This document shows, piece after piece, positions 1-8,233 of a DNA stretch of 64,000 bases. Position numbers and translations under genes: made by a program. The DNA is taken from assembly GCF_014651075.1 (NCBI RefSeq), contig NZ_BMWE01000005.1:186001-250000 (forward strand), read 5' to 3'. The notes beneath the pieces were generated by a model, which saw only the letters and a program-made list of their open reading frames with translations, was not told where the DNA came from and searched no databases. The stretch's first letter is position 1. Each line of letters begins with the position of its first letter. This stretch comes from Streptomyces djakartensis (GTDB lineage Bacteria; Actinomycetota; Actinomycetes; Streptomycetales; Streptomycetaceae).

Positions 1-416
1 ATGACGAAGGTGACGGTGCCCGTCGGTGTGCCGGTTCCCGGCGCGACGGGCGCCACCGTCGCCGTGATCGTCACCGTCTGACCGAAGGTCGACGGATCAG
101 GTGTCGAGGTCACCGTCGTGGTGGTGGATGCCTTGAGGACCACCTCGACCGTGGTGCCCGTCGACGAGGTGAAGTTGGCGTCGCCGCTGTAGGTGGCGGT
201 CACCGGGAGGCTTCCGACGGGCAGGTTGGTGACCGTCGCTGTCGCGGTACCGCCCACCACGGGCGCCGTCACGGTCGGTCCGCCGCTGACGGTGAAGGTG
301 ACCGTCCCGGTCGGAGTCCCCGGCCCGAGTGGGATGACGGTCGCGGTCAGCGTGACCGGCTGGCCTACGACCGCGGGGTTCGGTGAGGCACTGACTAAGG
401 TTACGGTTCCAGGCAT
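1..416 (-). CDS. Bacterial Ig-like domain (Big_3-type) repeat protein, 3' end outside window
   Basis: The ATG at 416 is preceded by GGAGGG, and the frame stays open for 138 codons to the window edge, so the C-terminus is missing. Residues 1-95 form one Ig-like repeat (PNPAVVGQPVTLTATV, then GTPTGTVTF, then TYSGDANF) and residues 97-138 start a second (STPDPSTFGQTVTITATV). This is the signature of tandem Big_3-type beta-sandwich repeats found in cell-surface and secreted bacterial proteins. It is odd that the first repeat starts at residue 3, with no signal peptide or membrane anchor visible at the N-terminus. Either it is exported by a non-Sec route or it is cytoplasmic. The other minus-strand frame over this stretch has no family features. 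Confidence 0.75.
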   Translation of the reverse strand, partial: MPGTVTLVSASPNPAVVGQPVTLTATVIPLGPGTPTGTVTFTVSGGPTVTAPVVGGTATATVTNLPVGSLPVTATYSGDANFTSSTGTTVEVVLKASTTTTVTSTPDPSTFGQTVTITATVAPVAPGTGTPTGTVTFV

Positions 417-776
417 GGTTCGGCCCTCCACGAGGAATCCGGATGGTCGGGGCCGCTTCTCGTCCCCCAACCGCCGGGGGGGCCACGGACGGTGAGGGAT
501 GCCGTGCACCACTGACCGCCGTACCTCGCCGGGGAGACGCGCGGCCCCGGGGAGTAGCACCAGTACGCTCCCGACCGGTTCCGCCACGCCAGAACCGCGA
601 CACCCAAATCCCCCGGACAGCGGAGCGCACAAGCCGCTCGAGCGACGCGGGGAACGCCTACGACACCGGCGCGCACCGGCGGGCGCACGCCGGGCAGTCA
701 GGCGTGAGGAGGAGAACGCGCCGGTTCGGGAACCGCCCCGGCCGGCTGAGGAGGGGCCGGGCGCGGGTGACGTCGC
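417..776. other. Intergenic stretch of 360 nt without a supportable gene
   Basis: This lies between the start of the Ig-like protein gene and the end of the downstream-most acyl-CoA synthetase gene, both on the minus strand. It presumably holds the promoter of the Ig-like gene and the terminator of the synthetase operon. Open frames here lack ribosome sites and family motifs. Two small inverted repeats sit near the synthetase end: CGGTT/AACCG around 722-734 and CCCGGCC/GGCCGGG at 737-761. Confidence 0.6.
737..761 (-). terminator. Candidate hairpin terminator after the acyl-CoA synthetase operon
   Basis: The 7-bp arms CCCGGCC (737-743) and GGCCGGG (755-761) are perfectly complementary around an 11-nt loop, 16 nt beyond the stop of the minus-strand synthetase gene. 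There is no clear U-tract, which is common in Streptomyces. Its position supports a terminator; the large loop makes it weak. Confidence 0.35.
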
Positions 777-2366
777 TCAGTCCGCCGCGTACGTCGCCCG
801 CAGTTCCACCTTGCGCACCTTGCCGGACACCGTCATGGGGAAGGAGTCGAGGATGCGCAGCCTGCTCGGGATCTTGTAGTGGGCCAGCTTGCCCTCGCAG
901 AAGGACCGCAGTTCCTCCAGGGTGGGCGGGTCGGCGGGGTCGGCGGGGATGGCGCAGGCCAGGACCTCCTCGCCGTACTGATCGTGCGGGACGCCCACGA
1001 CCTGGACATCCTGGATCTTGGGGTGGGCGTAGAGGAACTCCTCGATCTCACGGGGGTAGATGTTCTCGCCGCCCCGGATGATCATGTCCTTGATGCGGCC
1101 GACGATCTCGACGTAGCCGTCCTCGCGCATCACCGCGAGGTCACCGGTGTGCATCCAGCGGCCCGCGTCGACGGCCTCGGCGGTCTTCTCCGGCTCGTTC
1201 CAGTAGCCGAGCATCACGCTGTAGCCGCGGGTGCACAACTCGCCCGCCGAGCCCCGTGGCCGGGTGACGCCCGTAGCGGGGTCGACGACCTTGACCTCGA
1301 TGTGCGGCAGGACCCGGCCGACTGTGCCGGTGCGGTGCTCCAGGTCGTCGTCGCGCCGGGTCTGGGTGGAGACGGGCGAGGTCTCCGTCATGCCGTAGCA
1401 GATCGACACCTCGGCCATGTGCATCTTGGTGACGACCCGTTTCATCACCTCCACCGGGCAGGGCGAGCCCGCCATGATGCCGGTGCGCAGGGAGGAGAGG
1501 TCGTAGGAGGCGAAACCGGGAAGGCCGAGCTCCGCGATGAACATGGTGGGGACGCCGTAGAGGGAGGTGCAGCGCTCCTGCTGGACCGCCTCCAGCGTGG
1601 CCTTCGGGTCGAAGGACGGGGCCGGGATCACCACGCAGGCGCCGTGGGACGTGGCGGCCAGATTGCCCATGACCATGCCGAAGCAGTGGTAGAAGGGCAC
1701 GGGGACGCACACCCGGTCCTGCTCGCTGTAGGCGATCATCTCGCCCACGAAGTAGCCGTTGTTGAGGATGTTGTGGTGGGAGAGGGTGGCTCCCTTGGGA
1801 AAGCCCGTCGTGCCCGACGTGTACTGGATGTTGATCGGGTCGTCGCAGGACAGGCCGTCCTCCAGCGTGGCGCCGGGAGCCGCCCTCTGGAGCATCGCCT
1901 CCCAGCTGGGGTCGCCGAAGTACACGACCTCGCGCAACCCACCGCACCTGGGCCGCACTCGTTCCACCATCGCCCGGTAGTCGCTCGTCTTGTGGCTGAG
2001 GGAGGCGAACAGCAGGGAGACGCCGGACTGGTTGAGGACGTACTCGACCTCGTGGGTGCGGTAGGCCGGGTTGATGTTGACCATGATCGCGCCGATGCGG
2101 GCCGTGGCGTACTGGACCAGCACCCACTCGGGACAGTTGACCGCCCAGATGCCCACCCGGTCGCCCTTGGTGATCCCGGAGGCGAGCAGGGCGGACGCCA
2201 GTTCGTCGACGGCCGCGCCGAACCGGCGGTACGTCCAGCGACGTCCGGACGGCACGTCGACCAGCGCCTCGCGGTCCGGCCAGGTGGCCACCGTACGGTC
2301 CAGGTTCGCCCCGATGGTCTCGCCGAGCAGGGCCGTCTGGCTGGTGCCGTGGCTGTAGGAGTTCAC
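777..2366 (-). CDS. Acyl-CoA synthetase (AMP-forming), fatty-acid CoA ligase type
   Basis: 529 residues, the usual length for FadD-type ligases that activate a carboxylic acid through an acyl-adenylate and transfer it to CoA. The P-loop motif YTSGTTGFPKG is at 182-192, the A7/A8 region contains GRIKDMIIRGGENIYP, and the catalytic C-terminal lysine lies in TVSGK (K516). Start is the GTG at 2366, which overlaps the TGA of the upstream synthetase by 4 nt (GTGA), so the two are translationally coupled. Chain-length specificity cannot be read from sequence. With its partner it probably serves acyl activation for degradation or lipid synthesis; the divergent GAF/LuxR gene is a candidate regulator. 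Confidence 0.9.
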   Translation of the reverse strand: MNSYSHGTSQTALLGETIGANLDRTVATWPDREALVDVPSGRRWTYRRFGAAVDELASALLASGITKGDRVGIWAVNCPEWVLVQYATARIGAIMVNINPAYRTHEVEYVLNQSGVSLLFASLSHKTSDYRAMVERVRPRCGGLREVVYFGDPSWEAMLQRAAPGATLEDGLSCDDPINIQYTSGTTGFPKGATLSHHNILNNGYFVGEMIAYSEQDRVCVPVPFYHCFGMVMGNLAATSHGACVVIPAPSFDPKATLEAVQQERCTSLYGVPTMFIAELGLPGFASYDLSSLRTGIMAGSPCPVEVMKRVVTKMHMAEVSICYGMTETSPVSTQTRRDDDLEHRTGTVGRVLPHIEVKVVDPATGVTRPRGSAGELCTRGYSVMLGYWNEPEKTAEAVDAGRWMHTGDLAVMREDGYVEIVGRIKDMIIRGGENIYPREIEEFLYAHPKIQDVQVVGVPHDQYGEEVLACAIPADPADPPTLEELRSFCEGKLAHYKIPSRLRILDSFPMTVSGKVRKVELRATYAAD

Positions 2367-4033
2367 CGGAAGTCCTCCTCGCGGTACTCGGCGTCCGACC
2401 CGGCCGCCGTGGCCTCGCGCAGCTCGATGCGGCGGATCTTGCCGGAGACGGTCTTGGGCAGGGTGCCGAACTCCAGGCGCCGGATGCGCTTGTAGGGGGC
2501 CAGGACCTCACGGGAGTGCTCGAACAGCACCTTCGCGGTGTCCGGGCCCGGGGCCCAGCCTTCCGCCAGGACGACGTAGGCCTTGGGGACCGCGAGGCGC
2601 AGTTCGTCCGGCGCGGGCACGACGGCCGCCTCGGCCACCGCCTCGTGCTCCAGCAGCGCGCTCTCCAGCTCGAAGGGCGAGATCTTGTAGTCCGAGGCCT
2701 TGAAGACGTCGTCGCTTCGGCCGATGTACGTCAGATAGCCGTCTTCGTCTCTGGAGGCGACGTCTCCCGTCCGGTAGTAGCCCCCGGCCATCGCCTCCGC
2801 CGTGCGGTCCGCGTCGCCGTGGTAGCCGGTCATCAGGCCGACGGGGCGGGCCGACAGGTCGAGCGCGATCTCTCCCTCGGCCGCGCCCGGCGCGCCCGAG
2901 ACGGGGTCAAGCAGCTCCACGCGGTAGCCGGGGCTGGGCCGGCCCATCGAGCCGGTCTTGAGCGGCTGGCCGGGGCTGTTGGCGACCTGCACGGCCGTCT
3001 CGGTCTGGCCGAAGCCGTCCCGGACGGTGATGCCCCAGGCCCGGCGGACCTGCTCGATGACCTCCGGGTTGAGCGGCTCGCCGGCGGCGACGACCTCGCG
3101 CGGCGGGGTGCGCAGCTGGGTCAGATCGGCCTGGATGAGCATGCGCCAGACGGTGGGCGGGGCGCAGAAGGTGGTGACACCCGCGCGGTCCATCTCGGCC
3201 ATCAGACGGGCGGCGTCGAAGCGCGTGTAGTTGTAAATAAAAACGGTCGCCTCGGCGTTCCAGGGGGCGAAGAGGTTGGACCAGGCGTGCTTGGCCCAGC
3301 CCGGTGAGGAGATGTTCAGGTGCACGTCACCCGGTTTCAGGCCGATCCAGTACATGGTCGCCAGATGCCCGACGGGGTACGACGTGTGGGTGTGCTCGAC
3401 GAGTTTGGGCCGGGCGGTGGTGCCCGAGGTGAAGTACAGCATCAGCGGGTCGTCGGCGCGGGTGGGGCCGTCGGGGGTGAAGCCGGCCGGGGCGCCTTGG
3501 GCGTCCTCCAGCGGCAGCCAGCCGTCCGTGGCGGCGCCCGTCGCGATGCGCGTGTAGTCGCCGGGCACCTCGGCGAACTTGCCGGTGTCCTCCGCGCGCA
3601 CGATGACGTGCCGGACGCGCCCGCGGTCGACTCGGTCGCGCAGGTCGGCGGGTCCGAGCAGCGGGGTGGCCGGGATGACCACGGCGCGCAGTTTCATCGC
3701 CGCGAGCGCGGTGATCCACAGTTCGGCCTGGTTGCCCAGCATGACGAGGATCCGGTCCTCGGCGCGCACGCCCCGGGCGCGCAGCCAGTTCGCGCACTGC
3801 GACGACCGTACGGACATCTCGCCGAAGGACAGCCGTGTCTCGCGGCCGTCCTCCTCGACGATGTGCAGCGCGGTGCGGGTGTTGCCGTCCGCGATCTCGT
3901 CGAACCAGTCGAGCGCCCAGTTGAAGTACTCGGGGCGGGGCCAGCGGAAGCCCTCGCAGGCCGTCGCGTAGTCCTCGCGGTGTTCCAGCAGGAAGTCCCG
4001 CGCGTCGCGGAACAGCTCCGTCGCCGATGTCAT
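2363..4033 (-). CDS. AMP-binding acyl-CoA synthetase, acetyl/medium-chain-like
   Basis: 556 residues from the ATG at 4033, chosen because a perfect AGGAGGAC site lies 7 nt upstream; the frame is open further upstream but has no ribosome site there. The adenylate-forming core motif YFTSGTTARPK is at 200-210 and the catalytic lysine is K532 in TVSGK. The N-terminus (EYFNWALDWFD, WLRARGV) resembles acetyl-CoA and medium-chain acyl-CoA synthetases rather than long-chain FadD. It is the first gene of a two-gene operon with the next ligase (4-nt overlap) and is divergent from a GAF/LuxR regulator across a 124-bp gap containing a perfect palindrome. Substrate is not determinable from sequence. Confidence 0.88.
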   Translation of the reverse strand: MTSATELFRDARDFLLEHREDYATACEGFRWPRPEYFNWALDWFDEIADGNTRTALHIVEEDGRETRLSFGEMSVRSSQCANWLRARGVRAEDRILVMLGNQAELWITALAAMKLRAVVIPATPLLGPADLRDRVDRGRVRHVIVRAEDTGKFAEVPGDYTRIATGAATDGWLPLEDAQGAPAGFTPDGPTRADDPLMLYFTSGTTARPKLVEHTHTSYPVGHLATMYWIGLKPGDVHLNISSPGWAKHAWSNLFAPWNAEATVFIYNYTRFDAARLMAEMDRAGVTTFCAPPTVWRMLIQADLTQLRTPPREVVAAGEPLNPEVIEQVRRAWGITVRDGFGQTETAVQVANSPGQPLKTGSMGRPSPGYRVELLDPVSGAPGAAEGEIALDLSARPVGLMTGYHGDADRTAEAMAGGYYRTGDVASRDEDGYLTYIGRSDDVFKASDYKISPFELESALLEHEAVAEAAVVPAPDELRLAVPKAYVVLAEGWAPGPDTAKVLFEHSREVLAPYKRIRRLEFGTLPKTVSGKIRRIELREATAAGSDAEYREEDFR

Positions 4034-4105
4034 CTGTCCTCCTGGGTGCCGGACCATTGCCGGGCGGCTCTCAGCCATCGTGTAATCCGTGACGCAGGTC
4101 TCACT

Positions 4106-4121
4106 ACCCCCGTACGGGGGT
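4106..4121. promoter_or_regulatory. Perfect 16-bp palindrome ACCCCCGTACGGGGGT, candidate operator
   Basis: The sequence is its own reverse complement over 16 bases. It lies in the divergent gap between the synthetase operon (start 4033, minus) and the GAF/LuxR regulator (start 4158, plus), 37 nt before the regulator start. The location suits a dimeric regulator controlling both directions; autoregulation by the adjacent LuxR-type protein is an inference. Confidence 0.5.
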
Positions 4122-4157
4122 GGGCCCGCACAGCGGCCGCAGCGAAGGGGCGAACAG

Positions 4158-4970
4158 GTGACAGCGGAGGCGTCCGACGCCGTCGACATACGGAACGCGC
4201 TGCTGCGCCTGCGCCGCACCACCGGCCTTCCGGTCGCCTTCGGCGGTCTCGTGGAGGCCGGGCAGCAGATGCGCATCAGCGAACTCACCGGCACGGCGAC
4301 GCACGCGTTGCGGTCGCTCGTGGTGACGTCCGGGAACGGTCTGGGCGGGAAGACCGTGGCGCTCGCCCGGCCGTGCGTGGTGACGGACTACTCGGCGTCG
4401 CGGCGGATCAGTCACGAGTACGACGCCCCGGGCGCCGTGGAGGGGCTGCGCTCGGTGCTCGCCGTGCCGGTGGTGGTGCGGCACCGGGTGCGCGGAGTGC
4501 TGTACGGGGCGCGGCGCGCGGCCGGGCCGCTGGGCGGGCGCACCCTGGACGCAGCCGTGGAGGCGGCCCGGGACGTGGAGCGGGCCCTGGTGGTGCGGGA
4601 CGAGGCCCTTACGCTCGCCGCCGAGGCCGGGGCGGCGGGTGGGGGCCGGGAGCAGGTGCGGGAGGCGCACGCGGCCCTGCGGGCGCTGGCGGCGAGGATC
4701 GCGGACGCGCGGTTGCGCGCCGAGTTGCTCGACGTGTGTGCGTTGCTGACCGCGGGGGGCCAGCCGCCGTCCCGGGTCCGGCCGGCGCCGCGCGAGGTGG
4801 ACGTGCTGACCTGGGTCGCCACCGGGGCGACGAACGCGGTCGTGGCGGAGCGGCTGGGCGTGACCCCGGAGACCGTCAAGGGGTATCTGCGGTCGGCCAT
4901 GCGGAAGCTGGGTGCCCGGACCCGTGGTGAGGCTGTGGTCGCCGCGCGCCGGGCGGGATGGTTGCCGTAG
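4158..4970 (+). CDS. GAF-domain LuxR-family transcriptional regulator
   Basis: 270 residues from the GTG at 4158, preceded by AAGGGG with 7-nt spacing; an in-frame GTG at 4089 lacks a ribosome site and would place the palindrome inside the gene. Residues roughly 20-150 read as a GAF-like sensor (LRRTTGLPVAFGG, LRSVLAVPVVVRHRVRGVLYG), followed by an alanine-rich helical linker. A C-terminal LuxR-type helix-turn-helix covers the last 55 residues (EVDVLTWVATGATN, GVTPETVKGYLRSAMRKLG). It lacks a receiver domain, so it probably senses a small ligand. Divergent placement next to two acyl-CoA synthetases suggests that it controls them. Confidence 0.85.
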   Translation: MTAEASDAVDIRNALLRLRRTTGLPVAFGGLVEAGQQMRISELTGTATHALRSLVVTSGNGLGGKTVALARPCVVTDYSASRRISHEYDAPGAVEGLRSVLAVPVVVRHRVRGVLYGARRAAGPLGGRTLDAAVEAARDVERALVVRDEALTLAAEAGAAGGGREQVREAHAALRALAARIADARLRAELLDVCALLTAGGQPPSRVRPAPREVDVLTWVATGATNAVVAERLGVTPETVKGYLRSAMRKLGARTRGEAVVAARRAGWLP

Positions 4971-5176
4971 GTTTGGGGTGGTTTCCATGACGTCCGCGCG
5001 TTCCCCGTGCCGAGGGGTCCCCGGCCGGGCGCCGCCGTCGTGTTCCGCCGCATTCGGGAGGGCGGTGGAATTCGTCTGCCGACGCCGGTTGTTATTTCCC
5101 TCACCACGCCGTCCCTCCGAAATTCAAAGCGCTGATGCCTAATATTGGCCAGGACACGACACAGGGAGGGGATTCC

Positions 5177-8029
5177 GTGACCGTGCGACGGGACTTCCAG
5201 GAGCCTCCCAGGAGCCGCCCTGACCTGGTCATCGGCCGGGACGACGCGTTCACGTCGGCGCGTGAGCAGCTCGGCCGGGGCGGCAGTGTGCTGCTCCACG
5301 GTCCGGCCGGAATTGGTAAGTCGACCGTCCTGCGGGCGCTGGCCGCGGAATACAGCGGTGGCACCCGGACCGTGTTGCGCTGCTCCGCCACCGAGTCCGA
5401 ATCCCACCTGCCCTTCCTGGCGCTGGCCGACCTGTTCGGCCTGGTACTGGACGAGATCTCCGGCCGGCTGCCCGCGGCCCAGCACACCGCGCTGGAGTCG
5501 GCGCTCACCGGCCGCGGCGAGTCCACCCTCCAGCGGGACGGGCTCGCGTTGCGTCTGGCGGTGCTGTCGGCGCTGCGGGCGCTGGCCGCCAAGGGCCCGG
5601 TGCTCGTCGTCGCCGACGACCTCCAGTGGCTGGACGCGGCCAGTGCCGAGCTGCTCGGCTTCGCCGCCCGCCGGCTGGGCGACACACCCGTGCAGATGCT
5701 GTGCGCGGTGCGGACCGAAGGCGAGGAGTACGACCGCCATCTACGCGCGTCCCCGCCCGACACGGTCGCCGTCCGGCTGGGCCCGCTGTCCCGTGCGCAG
5801 GTCTCGGCACTGCTCGACCACCGCGGCTACACGGCGCTGTCCCGCTCCACGGTCCGCGACATCCACCGCACCAGCGGCGGCAACCCGCTCTTCGCCCTGG
5901 AGCTGGGCCGCGCCCTGGCCGAGAGCCCGGCCCGGCCCCGGCCCGGCGAGCCGCTGCCCGTGCCCACCTCGCTGCGGGCCCTGGTGCTGAGCCGGCTGGA
6001 GATGCTGTCGGACGAGGCGCGCCGCACCCTCCTCGTGGCCAGCGCCGGCGCCCGTCCCACGCTGGCGCTGCTGCACGCGGCCGGCCGGGAGCACGCCGAG
6101 GCCGAGACGGCCCAGGCGGCGGCGCTCGGGCTGCTCGCGACCGAGGCGGAGGGCCCGGCCGTGCGGTTCGCGCATCCGCTGATCTCGGCCGCGCTGTACG
6201 CGGAGGCCCCGGCGCGGGAGCGGCGGGCCGTGCACGCCGCGCTGTCCACGGCCGCCTCCGACCCGATCGAGCGGGCCCGGCACCTGGCTCTGGCGACGAC
6301 CGGCACCGACCCGGAGGTGGCGGCCCGGCTCGCCGAGGCCGGTGCGCTGGCCCGGGACCGCGGGGCACCGTCCGTGGCCGCCTCGCTCGGGCTGCTCGCG
6401 GCCCGGCACACCCCTGCGGACAGTACGCCCGGCCCGGACGAGCGCCGTCTGCAGGCCGCCGAGGACGCGATCACCGCGGGCGAGGCCGATCTCGCCCGGG
6501 ACATCGCCCGCGACGTACTGAAGCGTGCCACCGTGCCCGCGGAGCGCGTACGCGCCTGGATGGTGGTCATCGAGGCCGCCGGGCAGGCGCTGGGCGACGT
6601 CGACGCCCTGTTCCCGCAGGTGCTGGCCGACGCGGGGGACGACCCCGGGCTGCTCGCCCTGGTCCACTACCAGCTGGCCTGGCGGGGACTGGTCGTCGAG
6701 GGCGACTTCGCCGAGGCCCGGCAGGAGGCCGCGCACGCGGCGGAGCTGGCCGCCCGGGGCGGGGACCGCCGCACCGAGCTGATGGCGCTGTCCTTCCAGG
6801 CCTCCACCGAGACCCTGATGGGCCATCCGGACGCCCCCGCCACCGTCAAACGGGCGCTGAAGGAACCCCAGGACCCGTATGTGGCCTGCCACCACAACGG
6901 TGCCGGCTCGGCCCGGTTCCGCTGGCTCATCATGAGCGACCAGCTGCCCGAGGCGCGGACCACCATCACCGCGCTGCTCCGCGAGGTGCGCAGGCGCGGC
7001 ATGGTGGAGAGCGAGGTGCACTTCCTGCGCTTCCTCGCCGAGACGGAACTGCGCAGCGGGCACTGCGGCCGGGCCCTGGACCTGGCCCGTGAGAGTCTGC
7101 GGCTGGCCCGGGACTCGGGGATCGGGGAGGGCGCCTCGGCGATGCTCACCTCCCTCGCGGAGGCCTCGGCCGGGGATGTCGACCGGGCGCTGGCCCTCGC
7201 CCGTGAGGCGGCCGACCACGCCGAGGTCGACGGCGACCAGATGTACCTGTCCCGGGCGCTGGCGGCCCTGGGCTACGCCCAGCTGGTGGCCGGGGACCCG
7301 ACGGGCACGGTCCGTTCGCTGCGCCGGGTGCGGGAGCTCGAGCACGGCCTCGGCATCAACGACCCGGCGCGCGGCCGCTGGCACGGCGACCTCGCCGAGG
7401 CCCTGGTCCGGGTCGGTGAGCCGGACGAAGCCCAGGACGTGATCGACACGGCGCGGGTGCACGCGCTGCGGCTGGGCCGGCAGAGCGTGCTGGCCGTGCT
7501 GGACCGGGCCGAGGCGCTGGTGCGGGCGGCACGCGGTGAACACGACGCCGCCCTGGTCCGGCTGACGTCCGTGCAGGACCGGCTCGGCAGGCTCGGCTAC
7601 GGCCTGGAGGAGGCCCGCGCGGCCTTCGCGCTGGCCCGCCTGCGCGGCCGGACCGCCGCCTTCCCCCGCACCGGCGGGACTCCGCTGCCGGGCCCGGCGT
7701 CCTACGACGAGGCCGCCCGGCTGTTCCGGCGCTGCCGGGCACTGCCCTGGCTGCGGCAGGTCGACGCGGCCGCCGCGGCCGGTCCCACGGCGGTGGAGTC
7801 GGCTTCCGTGGCGCCGCCGGTCGCGCTGGACGCGCTGGAGGGCCTCGCCTCGATGGAGCGTCAGGTCGCCTCACTGGTGATGGAGGGCGCGACCAACCGG
7901 GAGATCGCGGCCCGCCTGTTCATCAGCGTGAAGACCGTCGAGGCGACCCTCACCCGGGTCTACCGGAAGCTGGGGATCCGCTCGCGGGTGGACATCGTGC
8001 GGCTGGCGGCGGGCCGCCGAACGAGCTGA
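5177..8029 (+). CDS. LAL-family (large ATP-binding LuxR) transcriptional regulator
   Basis: 950 residues from the GTG at 5177, preceded by GGGAGGGG; an in-frame ATG at 5135 has no ribosome site and overlaps a possible TAATAT -10 element at 5140. Layout: an AAA-type ATPase with Walker A GPAGIGKST at 42-50 and a Walker B-like VVADDLQWLD near residue 145, a long TPR-like helical middle, and a C-terminal LuxR helix-turn-helix (EGATNREIAARLFISVKTVEATL). The class includes MalT-like activators of catabolic or secretion genes. The next gene downstream on the same strand is a secreted trypsin whose promoter region carries a perfect palindrome, so that protease is the natural candidate target. Confidence 0.9.
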   Translation: MTVRRDFQEPPRSRPDLVIGRDDAFTSAREQLGRGGSVLLHGPAGIGKSTVLRALAAEYSGGTRTVLRCSATESESHLPFLALADLFGLVLDEISGRLPAAQHTALESALTGRGESTLQRDGLALRLAVLSALRALAAKGPVLVVADDLQWLDAASAELLGFAARRLGDTPVQMLCAVRTEGEEYDRHLRASPPDTVAVRLGPLSRAQVSALLDHRGYTALSRSTVRDIHRTSGGNPLFALELGRALAESPARPRPGEPLPVPTSLRALVLSRLEMLSDEARRTLLVASAGARPTLALLHAAGREHAEAETAQAAALGLLATEAEGPAVRFAHPLISAALYAEAPARERRAVHAALSTAASDPIERARHLALATTGTDPEVAARLAEAGALARDRGAPSVAASLGLLAARHTPADSTPGPDERRLQAAEDAITAGEADLARDIARDVLKRATVPAERVRAWMVVIEAAGQALGDVDALFPQVLADAGDDPGLLALVHYQLAWRGLVVEGDFAEARQEAAHAAELAARGGDRRTELMALSFQASTETLMGHPDAPATVKRALKEPQDPYVACHHNGAGSARFRWLIMSDQLPEARTTITALLREVRRRGMVESEVHFLRFLAETELRSGHCGRALDLARESLRLARDSGIGEGASAMLTSLAEASAGDVDRALALAREAADHAEVDGDQMYLSRALAALGYAQLVAGDPTGTVRSLRRVRELEHGLGINDPARGRWHGDLAEALVRVGEPDEAQDVIDTARVHALRLGRQSVLAVLDRAEALVRAARGEHDAALVRLTSVQDRLGRLGYGLEEARAAFALARLRGRTAAFPRTGGTPLPGPASYDEAARLFRRCRALPWLRQVDAAAAAGPTAVESASVAPPVALDALEGLASMERQVASLVMEGATNREIAARLFISVKTVEATLTRVYRKLGIRSRVDIVRLAAGRRTS

Positions 8030-8036
8030 CCGGCCT

Positions 8037-8068
8037 GGGTTCCCGGAACCCGACCGAGGGTTTTCCCT
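8037..8068. promoter_or_regulatory. Two small hairpins after the LAL gene
   Basis: GGGTTC/GAACCC (8037-8051, 3-nt loop) and AGGG/CCCT around TTTT (8057-8068) follow the LAL stop within 40 nt. They could act as a weak terminator of the LAL transcript, or be further regulator half-sites in front of the protease gene. Confidence 0.3.
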
Positions 8069-8073
8069 GACCC

Positions 8074-8090
8074 AACTCCCTTAGGGAGTT
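8074..8090. promoter_or_regulatory. Palindrome AACTCCCT-T-AGGGAGTT, candidate activator site for the trypsin gene
   Basis: Two perfect 8-bp arms flank a single central T. The element sits just upstream of a possible promoter (TTGGGG at 8097-8102, 18-nt spacer, TAGCTT at 8121-8126), the position used by activators that bind above the -35 region. The LAL regulator encoded immediately upstream is the obvious candidate ligand; this is inference from position. Confidence 0.5.
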
Positions 8091-8233
8091 CCCCTCTTGG
8101 GGCCCTTCCGTGCCGGGCTCTAGCTTTGTCGCGTGCCGCTCGCCGGGCACACGGAGATCCGGTCAACGGCGTCAGGGTCCCCGTGCACCACCCACCCGCG
8201 CGACCCCCCACCGGCAACTCCCCGAGGAGACCC

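Noticed and set aside
97..630. A 177-codon minus-strand frame at the left edge
   Set aside because: Arg/Gly/His-rich shadow. The alternative minus frame ending at position 416 encodes recognizable Ig-like repeats with a good ribosome site.
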